Below the pieces are notes generated by a model, which was not told the DNA's origin, did not search any database, and saw only the letters and a list, made by a program, of their open reading frames with translations. The translations under genes and the position numbers were made by a program. DNA of 64,000 nucleotides from Allodiplogaster sudhausi (taxonomy: Eukaryota > Nematoda > Chromadorea > Rhabditida > Diplogasteridae), in contig CALZFC010000270.1 of NCBI GenBank assembly GCA_945643635.1, positions 427,501-491,500 on the forward strand, read 5' to 3'. Of the stretch, positions 24,401 to 35,704 are shown in pieces. Each line of letters starts with the position of its first letter. Within the stretch, counting starts at the first letter, position 1.

Positions 24401-25425
24401 ATAAATAATAAGGTCGTCGTTCAATTGCAAAAATAATAAAAATAGGTGAGGGGAGGGGGGGGGGGGGTGGGTGGGATGAATATGGGTTGGAGTGCATCGG
24501 AATTATTAAGAACCCTATTCACACAACTTTCCAAATTTTTTGTTTGCTGTATCTTGTAAATGCTGCTTCTTATCATTCAGTTTTTGCAGTTATTGAAAAG
24601 TGATAAAGTATTTCTTATTAATAAAAAGATATCTTCTTACCGCTCCTTCCGAAATGCGATTTCTGAACTTGATCACGCATGCGCTGCCGCTGCAATTCGA
24701 TTTGCTGAATAGAACCTTTCGATTGGCCAGGAAAAGGATATACAGTACCGCTCAACGGCGAGGGGTCAATGCTGCGTCGGCTATAGCGGATGCGGCCAAA
24801 CGGGCCAAGTGCAATATCTCGCTGCAGAAAGCGCTTTCAGGTAAATCACATGTCAATTTGAGATCCCCGAGTTTTTCTTCACTGATAGTGTTAAGAAAAA
24901 TCTAAAAAACTTGTGAAATCAGCATTTTCATGACGTTCGGTGACCTAATTGTTGCGTTCTCTTATGGTATTTCGTGTGTCGCAGGTTCGAACCCCAAACG
25001 AAGCAAATGTTTTGCTGGATTTGTTTTGCTGCATTTTCAGGAATTTTTTAACATGATTAGTGAAGAAAAATTCAAGGATCTCATATTGATATGTGATTTG
25101 CCTGAAAACTCTTTCTACAGTGAAATATTCCACTTGGCCCATTTGGCCGCGTCCGCAGTAGCCGACGCAGCATTGACCGCTCGCCGTTGAGCGGTGCTGT
25201 ACATATATTGTTCATCTATTGTAGTCGGAGACAGTTAGAAAACACAAGGAAGTATAATAATGACATTTGAAATGTTTTATTTTCTTCTCTTTTTTATATT
25301 AGCTGCGAAGAGTTTCAATGTTTCGCGCACCCCGTTTCTAGGCAGGTAATTGTGGCGAAAGTAGCTTTGTAGAAAGAGAAGATAACGAGCAGGAAAAGCA
25401 TGAAGTGCCAGTTGAAGTTAGGCAT
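21449..25425 (-). CDS. Gene B: paralogue of A, 10 exons, 302 aa
   Basis: Exons: 25425-25331, 24704-24641, 24318-24233, 23968-23869, 23308-23211, 23094-23019, 22872-22777, 22548-22447, 21709-21584, 21514-21449, total 909 nt, in frame throughout. Exon lengths are equal or differ by whole codons from A. It has the same architecture: SL acceptor, signal peptide, three Cys domains with CVCRTPLCN, CTCDN and YICATPLCN, and a hydrophobic GPI-like tail (ALLVVFLLSWIHGN). Differences from A: the CC pair in exon 2 is CS, the late Cys in exon 9 (DACDD in A) is Phe, and the exon 7 donor is GC (AAA|GCAAGC) where A has GT. Intron 1 carries a fold-back element at 24741-25201 and intron 8 a MITE at 21841-22286; A lacks both. 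It is probably functional, on the strength of frame conservation alone. Confidence 0.8.
21841..22286. mobile_element. MITE with 26-bp terminal inverted repeats in intron 8 of gene B
   Basis: The left end ACCGTATTTTCTCTATTAGT followed by poly-C is mirrored at the right end by poly-G and ACTAATAGAGAAAATACGGT. The flanks are TATA-rich, fitting a TA target duplication. The inside holds at least four repeats of a GGGGTTCTA unit rich in G-runs and no open frame. Paralogue A has no such insert in the same intron. It looks like a non-autonomous mariner-type element. Confidence 0.8.
24741..25201. mobile_element. Fold-back element with tRNA-like centre in intron 1 of gene B
   Basis: The left arm starting TACAGTACCGCTCAACGGCG is repeated inverted at the right end with about 90% identity over the outer 80 bp and weaker pairing further in. 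The ends begin with TA and CAGT, as in Tc1/mariner-type elements. The spacer holds GGTTCGAACCC at 24984-24994, a perfect tRNA box B, with a box A-like GTGACCTAATTG upstream. Gene A shows the empty site: its sequence reads through from AAAGGTTATA to TTGTTCATC. Confidence 0.8.
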
Positions 25426-26719
25426 GCTGAAATTCCGAACATAAATGAAAAGAGGAAAAGAGATAAAATTTATGTTTGTAGATGATAAATATAAATCTAG
25501 ATAGTTCAATGCAGTCCGAAGTCACAAGCAAACCTTGCGTTGTTCAATATCCAAGGACAACCCCCGGCTGTCAGTCTTTTACACATGTTCAATTTCTAAT
25601 TGGACACCTGAATAGGGAACGACATAAATTCTTGCAGCTCATGGCAGCTGCTGTCATAAAAAAGGAAATAAAATCGAATTCAGTTTGTTCAACAGAATCT
25701 TACGTCATTCAAACGAGACAAACTTCTGCGTTAGTCCCTTCGAGCTCTTAATGTCTGTATTTAAATAAACCAAGGCTAAATTAGGATTTTTTCATTCGAA
25801 ACTGTCCGATGAAATTTCAGGCGCGTTACTCAGGACACGTGTGCGATTAGTTTGCCTGAGAACAATCCGCTGACGGATACGGATTTATCTGTCGTTTCCA
25901 AGATCAAAGATCAACCTTAGCAAAACAAATTTATGGTCATTCTGAAATAGTTAATCGCGATTGAAGAAATTGAAGACGAAGTTCAGCACAGATGGCGCCT
26001 TGACGTCGATTTCGACTTGGGAAGGAATGTCCGGAAAATCAGAGGGGCTGACAACAGGGTGGGGCCATCCTGTGACCGTGCCCGCAGTCGACCATCTTGG
26101 GCAAAATATTTATCTGATAGTTCATGGTCAATATCTTAAAGGAGGACGATCACCGAAAAGTCGTTCACGAGATATGAGACATTTCACGTATTTTTGAATA
26201 GTTTTCAGCATATATGTAGATAAAGGATATGCATTGAAAGACCACAAAAAAGTTTCACATTCAAGTATATGAACTTGAAAGTGCAACTTTTGAATCAAAT
26301 TCATATTGGTGTCTCAGTGCAAAAATGTGGTGTAACAGTAACTCGGTACATTTACCATAGTGGGAAGATAAAATTTACAAAGACATTTCAGTGTGCATAA
26401 TAATTTTTTGCGTTAGTTTTTCAGTAAAACCTTTTAGCAAGAACAAAACAACATCAAAATAGTCAATCAGAATTGACATCCCGCTTTGGAAAAAAAACCA
26501 TGCGTTTGGAAAGAAGTGTCTCATGCGCGCCCGCTCTTACCGTACATTTTTGTTTGATCCGATGGACTTCCATTCGAGATTTTTGCATGTTTGAACGCAT
26601 ATTAGTAAATTTTGCGGTGATCGCCCTTCTTTAAGTTTACACATGAAGCACACTGAAATAATATTTTACAATGGATTAATCGATTAAAAAACTGTTTTGG
26701 AAATATCGTTTTGAAAATT
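25426..26719. other. Spacer between genes B and C, with a duplicated open block
   Basis: Most of this is the duplicated spacer of the tandem cluster (25500-25740 matches 21040-21290 and 33530-33790). The block at about 25950-26110 recurs at 33990-34290 and is open in both copies on the minus strand, with a conserved segment SPSDFPDIPSQVEIDV that ends at a stop; its only length difference is one codon. It may be a terminal exon of an unrecognised gene or a relic. From 26130 to 26700 I see nothing. Confidence 0.4.
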
Positions 26720-28587
26720 CTAGATCCACGAGAGAAGAAGGACGACGAGAAGGGCGGACGCAGTTGCATCCTGACAGATGACGTCATTATCGATCGATAT
26801 AATTTAAATCGCTTTCACAGATACACACACACACACACACCTGACTATGAGAATCATCACAGGCGTCCCCTTGCTCGACCGCAGCGCGTGCCGAGGACAC
26901 GTCGCGGTTGCAGAGTGGAGTCGCGTAAAAAAAATTCGCAATACTCATAGTTGAAGTAGCCGATCTGGCGAGTTCGCCGGTTATTTATCCTTGTTTATTG
27001 CTATGTTTATATTTTATTAACTTTATTATCTCTTTGAGGCTATCGATTGGCTTTATTATTCCTTTTAACCAAAAAAGAAAAAAAAGTATAAGTGGAAGGG
27101 TGCTTATTCTTTTCACTTATTTTACTTTGCTTTCCGGTCGCGTAATATTTCTACAAGTGTTTTCACATCTTAATCGATGTATATAAATTTAAAAATAAAT
27201 AAATAAAAGAGAACAAGAAATAGACGAAGAATACCTCAATTCTGCTGCTAGTGGAGTTGCCGTCTGGGAAGGAAAGGCAGCCACGGCTGGTGGAGGCAAA
27301 CGAGATAGACGTAGTCATCACGAAGCAGAACTTCCCCTTAAAAGTGAAGTATTGAATTCGCGTCTAAACGGCTAAAGAGCGTGCACTTTCAGGATTCGCG
27401 CCAACGAAAGTGAGGAAAATTCAATAACATTGTTTATTGACGAGTTTCGTGCGCTGTCAACAGCAGAAAAGAACTCGTCTTCCTAAGAAGATGTCACAAT
27501 TCAATTTTTCGATACTTTTCACCATTCCGGCATAGTATTAATACGGATATCAATGGAGGAAGGCTGACTTTGCATGTTTCATCGCTCTCGCCCGTGTGGC
27601 ATTCGAGATCGCCGTGGACAGCGTGGTTTTTAGGTTCAAGCACCGCATCATTACAGAACGCCTTCTTAAAGACATGCATAAAGAAACCGTTGAAATCAAT
27701 GAACAAAGAAATCAATAAATTACATTTTGATAAATAAATAAAGCTTCACGAAGACATTCATTAATTAAAAATAAAACAATAAATCAATAAAAAAATATTC
27801 CGCGACATTATCACAAGTGCATGTAGTTTCCGGCTTCGTTTCCGCAGTGCTGCCGCTGACGGTGAAGCAGGTGTTTCGGAAGAAACTGAAGGAAAGCAAA
27901 AAAAAGAAAGTAAAGTTAGCTTTTGCTTTTACCACATCTTTAAGCAGAAATGGGATGAACGGATATATTCGATAAAAGTAGTTCGATTTCATGAGAGCCA
28001 ACCCTGAGAAGTCGTAAATATACGGCACGTAAGCGCTACTGCCCGAGAAGCTGCCGTAGCCGTCTGAGATAGCGTGACAGTACCCCGGGCCTGCTACACT
28101 CTGAAAATGCTCGAGAATGCTTCTTTTGGCGAACAGTCAATGTTTCGTGGTGGCATGGTTTATAACACCATATTATTGACCATACTGTCCACCGCGAGAC
28201 TGAAAGACACTCTAGAATTTATGTAGATCCACGATTTTCGAAGGGCGAATTGATTGTGTTTTCAATTCGATATAAATTCCGAATAAGAAAAAAAGAAAAA
28301 CACAGGTTTGAAGCGTGCTCCCTGTACTCTCACAGCTCTCTCGCCGGCTTGTAGCGTTCACTGCTTTTAAAGTTATGTACCATTCGCCCCTGTTAGAACA
28401 GAGAAGAATAGTGAGAGTAGGATAATGGGATAATCGGAGAATATAGTAAGCCTTCTTCAAATCTGCACCGAAATTCGGTGGATGCATACATTGATAAAGA
28501 AAGCTGTGTCCGAACCTTATCTTTCGTTTTCCCAATAATGTTGAGAGTGCAAGTGATGTTCTTAGCTGGTATCATCTTGTACTGCGC

Positions 28588-28983
28588 GATATTCAGTTCG
28601 TTGTCCGAGATCTCAAGATCTGCCAGCTGAAGAACCCTCGTGAACTGCCGCCCCGCTCTCTCGCCGCCCTCAAGAAAGCCTCTGGTCGTTTGACTTCCTC
28701 TTCCAATCCTCTCTCTCAAGCTCTTAATTCTAATACAACGGGTACTCAACGACAGTCGCTCTTCTCTCTCGCTTTGCAGGGCGGCCGGCAGACGAGCACA
28801 CGAGGCCGTGGCGGACGAGGGCGTGGTGTTTCGCAGCCGCCCCGCCGTGCCGGCAAGCGGAACAGCGTTGGAGAGATGGACGATGCCACTGGCCACAAGA
28901 ACCCTCGCATCTGCGCTCCGCCAGAAGGTACCCATGACGAAGTCTTTGATGCCCCCTCGAGCAACCAGCCTTCCCTTCTTTGA
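28588..28983 (+). pseudogene. LINE ORF1, 3' remnant
   Basis: The frame is open from the insertion junction to TGA at 28983, about 131 codons, with no start of its own. It contains an RGG-like box (GGRQTSTRGRGGRGRG) typical of nucleic-acid-binding proteins, consistent with an ORF1 RNA-binding chaperone. The N-terminal half is missing because the element is 5'-truncated. Confidence 0.65.
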
Positions 28984-29009
28984 CTATTAATCTACCACTC
29001 CAGACCTCT

Positions 29010-29725
29010 CCGTAATCACTTGCTCTTTAATTAATATTCGATCTGTTAGCCGTAAGTTGCCTCTTCTTAGTGCTCACATTTCTGAATACCGTCCATTAAT
29101 TATCGCTCTTACGGAAACCTGGGCCTCTCCGTCCACAGTCACTGATGGCATGCTTTCTATTAATGGACTTTTCAATGTGTATAGATCTGACCGCATATCT
29201 GATTCTCCTGGTGGAGGTGTGGCTCTTCTTATTGCGGCAAATCTTTCATCCTTCCTTCTATCTCAATCTAGTTTTAGCATATTTTGCCAACTTCTTTCTG
29301 TCGCTGTCTGCTCTCCTAGCAAGAAAATAGTTATCCATTGCGTATACAAGAGCCCCAGATGCTCTCTCTTTGATTTTGATAGTTGCCTCGAGTCAATAGC
29401 GGATTCTGTTTCTTCCCTACATGAATCTGATCACATAATAGTTGGCGATTTTAACTGCATAGATGTCGACTGGACCACACACTCCTCTATCTCTCCTCCT
29501 CTCTCGTCGTCTGCATCTCTGTCTCTTTTTGCACGCTCTCTCGCACTGACACAGCATGTCCATGCCCCAACCCGCATGCTCTCCACGCTCGATCTTGTCT
29601 TTTCTACGTCGTTCGACGTCATTGATTTTTGCCACGTAGTCCCCTCTGCCCTCTCTCGACCATGCCACTGTCCATTTTGGAATCAAGCTACCCTCTCCCT
29701 CCCTCTCACCTATCTCCGTCTATGA
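29010..29725 (+). pseudogene. LINE ORF2, endonuclease domain
   Basis: The apurinic/apyrimidinic-type endonuclease that nicks target DNA for LINE insertion is recognisable by LTETW (catalytic Glu, near 29111), GGGVALLI, VGDFN (near 29441) and STLDLVFS. The expected final SDHxxV motif appears in another frame: the codons for DHATVHFG begin near 29653 one frame off, so a frameshift lies just before them. The frame itself runs on out of phase to a stop at 29725. Confidence 0.85.
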
Positions 29726-30061
29726 TTTTAAACGCGCTAACTGGCACGCAGTCAATGGCTATCTATCAAAGATCAACTGGCGTAGCCTTTTCGGCAATAC
29801 TACTGACCCTGACTGTCTCTACAATTTGTTCCTTTCTCATGCTCTTCATGCCCTCCACTCTTTTGTACCTCGTAGAAACGTTCTTCGCTCTCACCCAACT
29901 CTCCCGCTTCGCACCCAATCACTTGCACGAGTATGTCATCGGCTCTATAATCAGCGCCACTCTCTTGGTCTCTCGCCTTCCCTCTCCGCATCTCGCAAGC
30001 TCAAAAGGAGCCTCTACAGTAACCGTCGCAAACTTGAACTCTCTCTCTCCAAGTCCCCCAA

Positions 30062-31786
30062 ATGCGCCTACTGCATCGTTATGCAAATGGAATCATTAGA
30101 GACTCTCCCACTATTGGCACCATTAATACCCCGGCTGGTCCGGCTCTCAATTCACTTTCGAAGGCTAATACATTTTCTTCTGCTTTTTCCAAAATTCCTA
30201 CACTTAACCCTCCCTCTCCTCCCCCACTATCGTTTTCCAATGATTCTCCTAAACTGGATTTTATAGATATTTCCGCGAACGAAGTCTATCGCGTCTTATC
30301 CCGTCTTCCCAACAGAAACTCAACCTCTCCAGATGGTCTACCTTATATTTTCCTAAGAAATGCCGCTCCTTCCATCACTACACCCCTCACCCTCCTCTTC
30401 CATAATTTTCTGCTTCACTCGCATATTCCCTCTGTTTGGAAGCACGCATTAGTTCGACTATGTTATAAACGAAAAGGACCGCGCGATTGCGTTAACAGTT
30501 ACCGCCCGATCTCACTTACTTGCAGCTCTTCTAAAGTCTTTGAGCGTATTATTTTTCGCCATATGTTAAGTTTCCTTGACAACAACTCCCTTCTGTCCCC
30601 TTTCCAATTTGGATTTCGACCTCGCCTTTCTGTAGTCCAGTCCCTCCTCTCCTCCCTTCATGCATGGCATTCTGCCGTTGATAGTGGCCATTATGTTAGC
30701 GCTGCCTTTATTGACTTTACGAAGGCCTTTGACCTCGTTCCCCACTCTCATTTATCGTACAAGCTTGCCTCTCTTGGGTTTTCTGGTTGCCCGCACAAAT
30801 TACTGGTTGCATTCCTTCATAAGCGCACTCAGTCTGTTATTGTTGATGATTCCATCTCTGCTCCCGCAGTAGTCCCCACTGGTGTGCCTCAAGGCTCCTG
30901 TTTGGGCCCTCTCTTCTTCATCATATTCATAAACGACATTTTCATAGACGGTAGTTGTCTCCCACCTGGCTGCCGCTATTCCATCTATGCAGACGACATT
31001 AAAATATATACCCTAGACAATCCTGCGCTTCTCCAAGCCGCCCTTTCTTCAATTGATGCATGGTCGTCCAGATGGGGACTTTCTATCTCCCTACAAAAGA
31101 CTAATGTCATGCTTCTCGGAAATCATCCGCCTTTTACTTTCTCAATTCGTGGAACCCAACTCTCCGCCGCCGCTTCCTCCTTTCGTGACCTGGGGCTAAT
31201 TTATGACCATAAACTTTCCACTAAAGCTCATGTTGAGTCTACCATTGCCAAAGCCACTGCCCGCTGCTCTTACATTTTGCGTTCCTTCCGCACTCGAAAC
31301 ACTGACCTACTTCTCCGTCTATTTAAAATTTATGTTCTCCCTCTACTGGACTCCATGTCTGAACTTTGGAGGCCCTCCAGTCTTAATCTTATCAAATCTA
31401 TTGAAAAAGTTCAACGAAGCTTCACTAGGTCAGTCTTTCTTCGCATAGGTGTAAATTTGTCGTATTCTGATCGTCTATCCCGGCTAAATCTCCTTTCTAT
31501 TGAAAAAAGACATTTAATGAATGATCTTATTACCACTTTCAAAATAGTCAAAAATCAAACTTCTATCGAGCCTTCTTCTATTTTCACTTTCCGTCGATCT
31601 CACTACTCTCTGCGCGGCCACCCTATCCAACTCTCTCTGCCTCCCCTTTCTTCCCTCCAGTCCCTACAAGCCTGCTTATCTTATAGAATAGTTAACATTT
31701 GGAATCGTCTCCCTGAAGAAGCTGTGATGTGTAATTCAATCGTTACGTTTCGAAAATACGCTGCACTCCTAGTCCAGCTCCTGTAA
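30062..31786 (+). CDS. LINE ORF2, reverse transcriptase domain (574-aa open frame)
   Basis: This is the polymerase that copies LINE RNA by target-primed reverse transcription. Visible RT motifs: YRPISL, GFRP, FIDFTKAFD (residues 216-224), GVPQGSCLGPLLF-like GVPQGSCLGPLFF, and the catalytic YADD at residues 309-312. The C-terminal region after the thumb ends at TAA near 31784. It is in the same frame as the endonuclease, but the 400-base linker between them is open in a different frame, so two indels separate them; one probably lies at the CCCCCAAA run near 30056. The ATG at 30062 is not a natural start. No RNase H or gag knuckle was seen. Confidence 0.9.
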   Translation: MRLLHRYANGIIRDSPTIGTINTPAGPALNSLSKANTFSSAFSKIPTLNPPSPPPLSFSNDSPKLDFIDISANEVYRVLSRLPNRNSTSPDGLPYIFLRNAAPSITTPLTLLFHNFLLHSHIPSVWKHALVRLCYKRKGPRDCVNSYRPISLTCSSSKVFERIIFRHMLSFLDNNSLLSPFQFGFRPRLSVVQSLLSSLHAWHSAVDSGHYVSAAFIDFTKAFDLVPHSHLSYKLASLGFSGCPHKLLVAFLHKRTQSVIVDDSISAPAVVPTGVPQGSCLGPLFFIIFINDIFIDGSCLPPGCRYSIYADDIKIYTLDNPALLQAALSSIDAWSSRWGLSISLQKTNVMLLGNHPPFTFSIRGTQLSAAASSFRDLGLIYDHKLSTKAHVESTIAKATARCSYILRSFRTRNTDLLLRLFKIYVLPLLDSMSELWRPSSLNLIKSIEKVQRSFTRSVFLRIGVNLSYSDRLSRLNLLSIEKRHLMNDLITTFKIVKNQTSIEPSSIFTFRRSHYSLRGHPIQLSLPPLSSLQSLQACLSYRIVNIWNRLPEEAVMCNSIVTFRKYAALLVQLL

Positions 31787-33438
31787 CTCATCTTTCTTTT
31801 TCTACCCGACTGTTGCTATTTGCTATACCGTTTTATCCAGTTTAATTAAGTAATTTCATATACATATTATATTTTCTCCTGTTTATTTTCTTTTCGTTTT
31901 AACTATTGCGTGGTTACTCCACCATCACTCAGTTATCTTAATGTCTTGTTATTCTATATGATCAAACCTCTGCGATAAACACATACATACATACATATCA
32001 TTGACGTTGCAGAGTGGAGTTCTTTGAATTTTGATTGGTTGGAAAAGCTATGCAAATAGACTGGTTCCTTCAACATAAAAGAGGACGATCTCCGAAAATA
32101 ATTAACGTGGGTTCCTCTCGTTATCGCTTGAGCGAGTTCGCTAGCAGTTCGGGTCAATTTTCTCTCATACTATATAAAATGAACTGCGTTTTAAATCTTA
32201 AAAAAACAACGAAATAGTGAGTCAAGCAAGGCGAGCCTTATTGATGCGGCGTGGCTTTTTGAGGTCGATTTCACTGTCAATGAAAGATGACTAGGCAACA
32301 GGCATGTAAGGACTGACCTGCATACGCACGTGTACTCGTCCATTCCTTTGTTCCCATAGCAGCCGTCGTCGAATGCGTTCGCGGCCACGCCAATGATGCA
32401 CTTCTTGTGGAAGGCACAAAGAAGAAAGATTTATTATTTATTTATCATATGTACATACATGAAATAAGATGTATTTCAATGTGACATCATTGACGTAAAT
32501 AATAAGGTTCAATTGCAAAAATAGTAAAAATAGGTGAGGGGCGGGGTTGGGATGAATATGGGTTGGAGTGCATCGGAATGATTAAGAACCCAATTCACAC
32601 AACTTTACATTTTTTTTTTATCTTGTAAGTGTTGCTTTTTAATTGTTTTACCTTGCAAATGTTGCTTCAGTTTTTGCAGTTGTTAAAAGTGATCAAGTAT
32701 TTATTCGTAATAAAATAAGATAACTTCTTACAGCTTCATTCGAAGTGCGATTTTTGAACTCGATCATGCAATTGTAAAAATAGTAAAAATAGGTGAGGGT
32801 ATGGAGGGGAGGAGGGTTGGGATGAATATGGGTTGGAGTCCACCGGAATTATTAGTAAACCTATTCAAGCCACATATCTGCCGGCATGAAATTTGTTTCT
32901 CCGAAACACCACTATTCTGAACTGGAATTCCCTATACATTCTCTCTCTCCTTCTCTCTCCCTAATACTCTAAACAAAAAGAACACAACTTTAAAATTTTT
33001 GTTTGTTTTGTTGTATCTTGTTAATTTTGCATTTTATCGTTCAGTTTTTGAAGTTGTTCAAAGTGATAAAGATTTTTATCTATGTATTTAAAAAAGGTTG
33101 TTTCTTACCGCTCCATTCGAAATGCGATTTTTAACTTGATCACGCATTCGCTGCCGCAGCAATTCGATTTGCTGAATAGAACAAAAAGCAATATCAACCT
33201 TTCGATAGAAAAGGTATGCATTGTTCATCCGTTGTTGTCGGAGAAACTCTATGAACACAAGGAAATAGAATAATGACATTTGAAATGTTTCTATTTTCTT
33301 CTCTTATTATATTAGCTGCAAAGAGTTTCAATGTCTCGCGCACCCCGTTTCTAGACACGTAACAGTGGCGTATGTTACTTTGTAGACAGAAAAGAGAACG
33401 AGTAGGAAATTCATGATATGCCAGATGAAGTTAGGCAT

Positions 33439-35704
33439 ACTGAAACGACCGTTTCACCCCTTGATTATTCTTAACATTGAAAGGATACGGAAAATAATGT
33501 TAATAGATGATCAATATAAATCAAAATATTTCAATGTAGTCCGATGTAATGAAGTGACTTGCAAACTCTGCGTTATTCGATATCCAAAGACAACCCCGTT
33601 TGTCAATCTTTTACACATGTTCAATTTCTAATTGTACAGCTGAATAGGGAACGATATAAGCTCTTGCAGCTGACAACAGCTGCTGTCATAAAAAAGAAAT
33701 AAAATCAAATTCAGTTTGTTCAACAGAATCTTTCGTCATTCAAAAGAGACAAACTTCTGTGTTAGGCTCTTCGAGCTCTCAATGTCGGCGGTAAAACCAA
33801 GGCTAAACCAGGATTTTTTTTCATTATTCGAAACTGTCCGATGCCATTTCAGGTGCGTTGCTCAGGAAACGTGCGCAATTCTTCTGCTCGAGAACACTCC
33901 GCTGAGGGATATGGATTTATCTGTCGTTTCCAAGTTAAAGATCAACCTTAGCAAACATTTATGACAGGTTAACGAGTCATTCCGAAATAGTTATTCTCGA
34001 TTGAAGAAGTTGAAGACGAAATTCAACACAGATGGCGCGTTGACGTCGATTTCCACTTGGGAAGGAATGTCCGGAAAATCAGAAGGGCTCACAGGGTGGG
34101 GCCTTCCTGTGACCGGCCCGGCCGTCGACCATCTTGGGAGCTGTGAAGTGGTCGGCTCTTGGGTGTGCCATGGCCACCACCACGAACGCGTTGTCTGGTA
34201 TCGTCGAGATTCGAGCAGAGGTCCATGGTCATTCCTGATCGCCTTGCCTTCGACTCTCAAAGGCTTTCTTCTCATTATTATAACTTGAGCTGAACTTCGA
34301 GAAACAACTAGAAATTATGCAAGTTGTGCCGTACCCGAGAGAGCAGAACAGTGCAAGAAGAACATGAAGAACAACTGCTAAAGTGACGACGGACCTACAG
34401 CATACTCATTTTATAGCACTTGTATTTGTATAATACCTCACCAATTTAGCTAACAAACTCAGCTTTACGATAAAAAAGAAATCCGTTTCTTGTGAGTGCC
34501 TCTTGGCAGATTGTATGCATGTATATATTGCGAAAAATGTTTTATTAAATAATTGCGAAGAAGAATAGCTAAAATGAAGCTCACCTCATGACAGTTTCGC
34601 GCCTTTCTTGGTAACAAAGTGTTTCTCTTTGTTATCTCCTCAGTCTTTTTAAGCTGTCATATTCCGCGATAGCAGTCTAATCCATCTTTGATTAGTTATC
34701 GAGCAGACTTTCTGATAAGAAAATTTTTTTGTGATGTCTGCATGATTGCCCTTAACACTCCTAATCCACCCTCTCACTCCCTTATCATTCTCTGAATTTT
34801 TCTCTCGCCTTCTCTGCTCTCTTCGCAACTCTCACACTCTGTTCGATGCAATAAACGCTTTGTCTCAACGGGTTCATGTCGCTTCTATGAAGCGCCACGT
34901 GTCTTCGCCATTCTTGGGGATTTGCTGCACGGTGGAAGAAGTTGTCAAAAAGGATCTTGGTAAAGTCGTCCCGCCACTTCGTTCCTCGATGATTCCGTTT
35001 ACAATTAGGTCCACGTTTATAGCACTCCGTGATTGCTCTGGCTCATCTATCCGTTATCCTTCTCATTCTTTTACTATCTGGCACTTTCTCTTTTTCAGAT
35101 CAGTGTATTGATTTATATGTCACTTCCAAGAGCAAAGATCAACGCTTCGCTAACAAAAAAAATATATGACAGTTTAAAGGAGGTCTCCGGCGAATAATTA
35201 ACATATCATTTTTTAAGCATGGATCAGTTCGTCTCATCGTAAAACTTAGATAGGGAAAGTTTGAATGTATTTCATCTTATCATTCCAGAGTTATATTCTT
35301 TTTAAATATCACAGGTAGAGAATTGGCTACTGTAGATCTGAGCACCCTCCTATTTTCTATCGCTCGAGCGCATCAAAAACGCCAAATCCATCCATTTTGA
35401 AAAAAAGATCCGTATATAACAAAACCGGACAAACCCGAATCATATCGGAGCACGCAACCGATATTGGCCGGAATTTTCTCAACAGGTCAGCCCCCCATAC
35501 AATTCTTTGATAACAAATTTCTGTGGAGAGAGTGCAAGGTCAGCAGCACTGATATGAGATGATCACAGCCTTACGAAAACGTGACGGGTAGAAGAGAACT
35601 AGGCATATTTTAGCCAGTGGCAGCTTGAGGCCCTTCCGAGGGACACTTCATGGGTCAAATGCCTATTTTGAATTGCTTGTCCAAACATTCGCCGGAGACT
35701 TCCT
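33439..35704. other. Spacer between genes C and D
   Basis: It begins with the duplicated spacer shared with the A/B and B/C gaps (33530-33960) and the second copy of the open block (33990-34290). From 34300 to 35700 I find no splice-supported exon or recognisable protein. Confidence 0.5.

Larger units (their letters stand above)
28591..31998 (+). mobile_element. 5'-truncated non-LTR retrotransposon (LINE), CR1/Jockey-like
   Basis: The element lies in exon 4 of gene C, in the opposite orientation. It contains the 3' part of ORF1 (to 28983), an apurinic-type endonuclease (about 29010-29655), a linker (about 29656-30064) and a reverse transcriptase ending at 31786. A 3' tail of (ACAT)n at 31981-31996 replaces poly-A, as in several CR1/L2/Jockey-superfamily LINEs. 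There are no LTRs or RNase H motif. Two compensating frame changes, near 29650 and 30060, interrupt ORF2, so this copy is probably inactive unless they are sequencing errors at homopolymers. Confidence 0.92.
26720..33438 (-). pseudogene. Gene C: disrupted paralogue of A and B, split by a LINE
   Basis: All ten exon positions of A and B are present, from the SL acceptor and ATG at 33438 to a tail ending ALLVVLLLSWI and a stop at 26720. Three lesions break it. Exon 2 (near 33130) has lost one base after the Cys motif. Exon 4 is split by a 3.4 kb LINE (28591-31998), with its two halves at about 32030-31999 and 28590-28490. Exon 9 (about 26960-26845) has lost two bases where A and B read EGYICATPLCN, so that motif is out of frame. 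Exons 5-8 remain open and keep their Cys residues, including the CTCDN and FCFV...RGC motifs, so the decay is fairly recent. Assembly error could explain one small indel but not all three lesions. Confidence 0.85.

Noticed and set aside
24600..25190. Open frames of 86-101 aa around 24600-25190
   Set aside because: They run through exon 2 of gene B on the wrong strand and the arms of the fold-back element.
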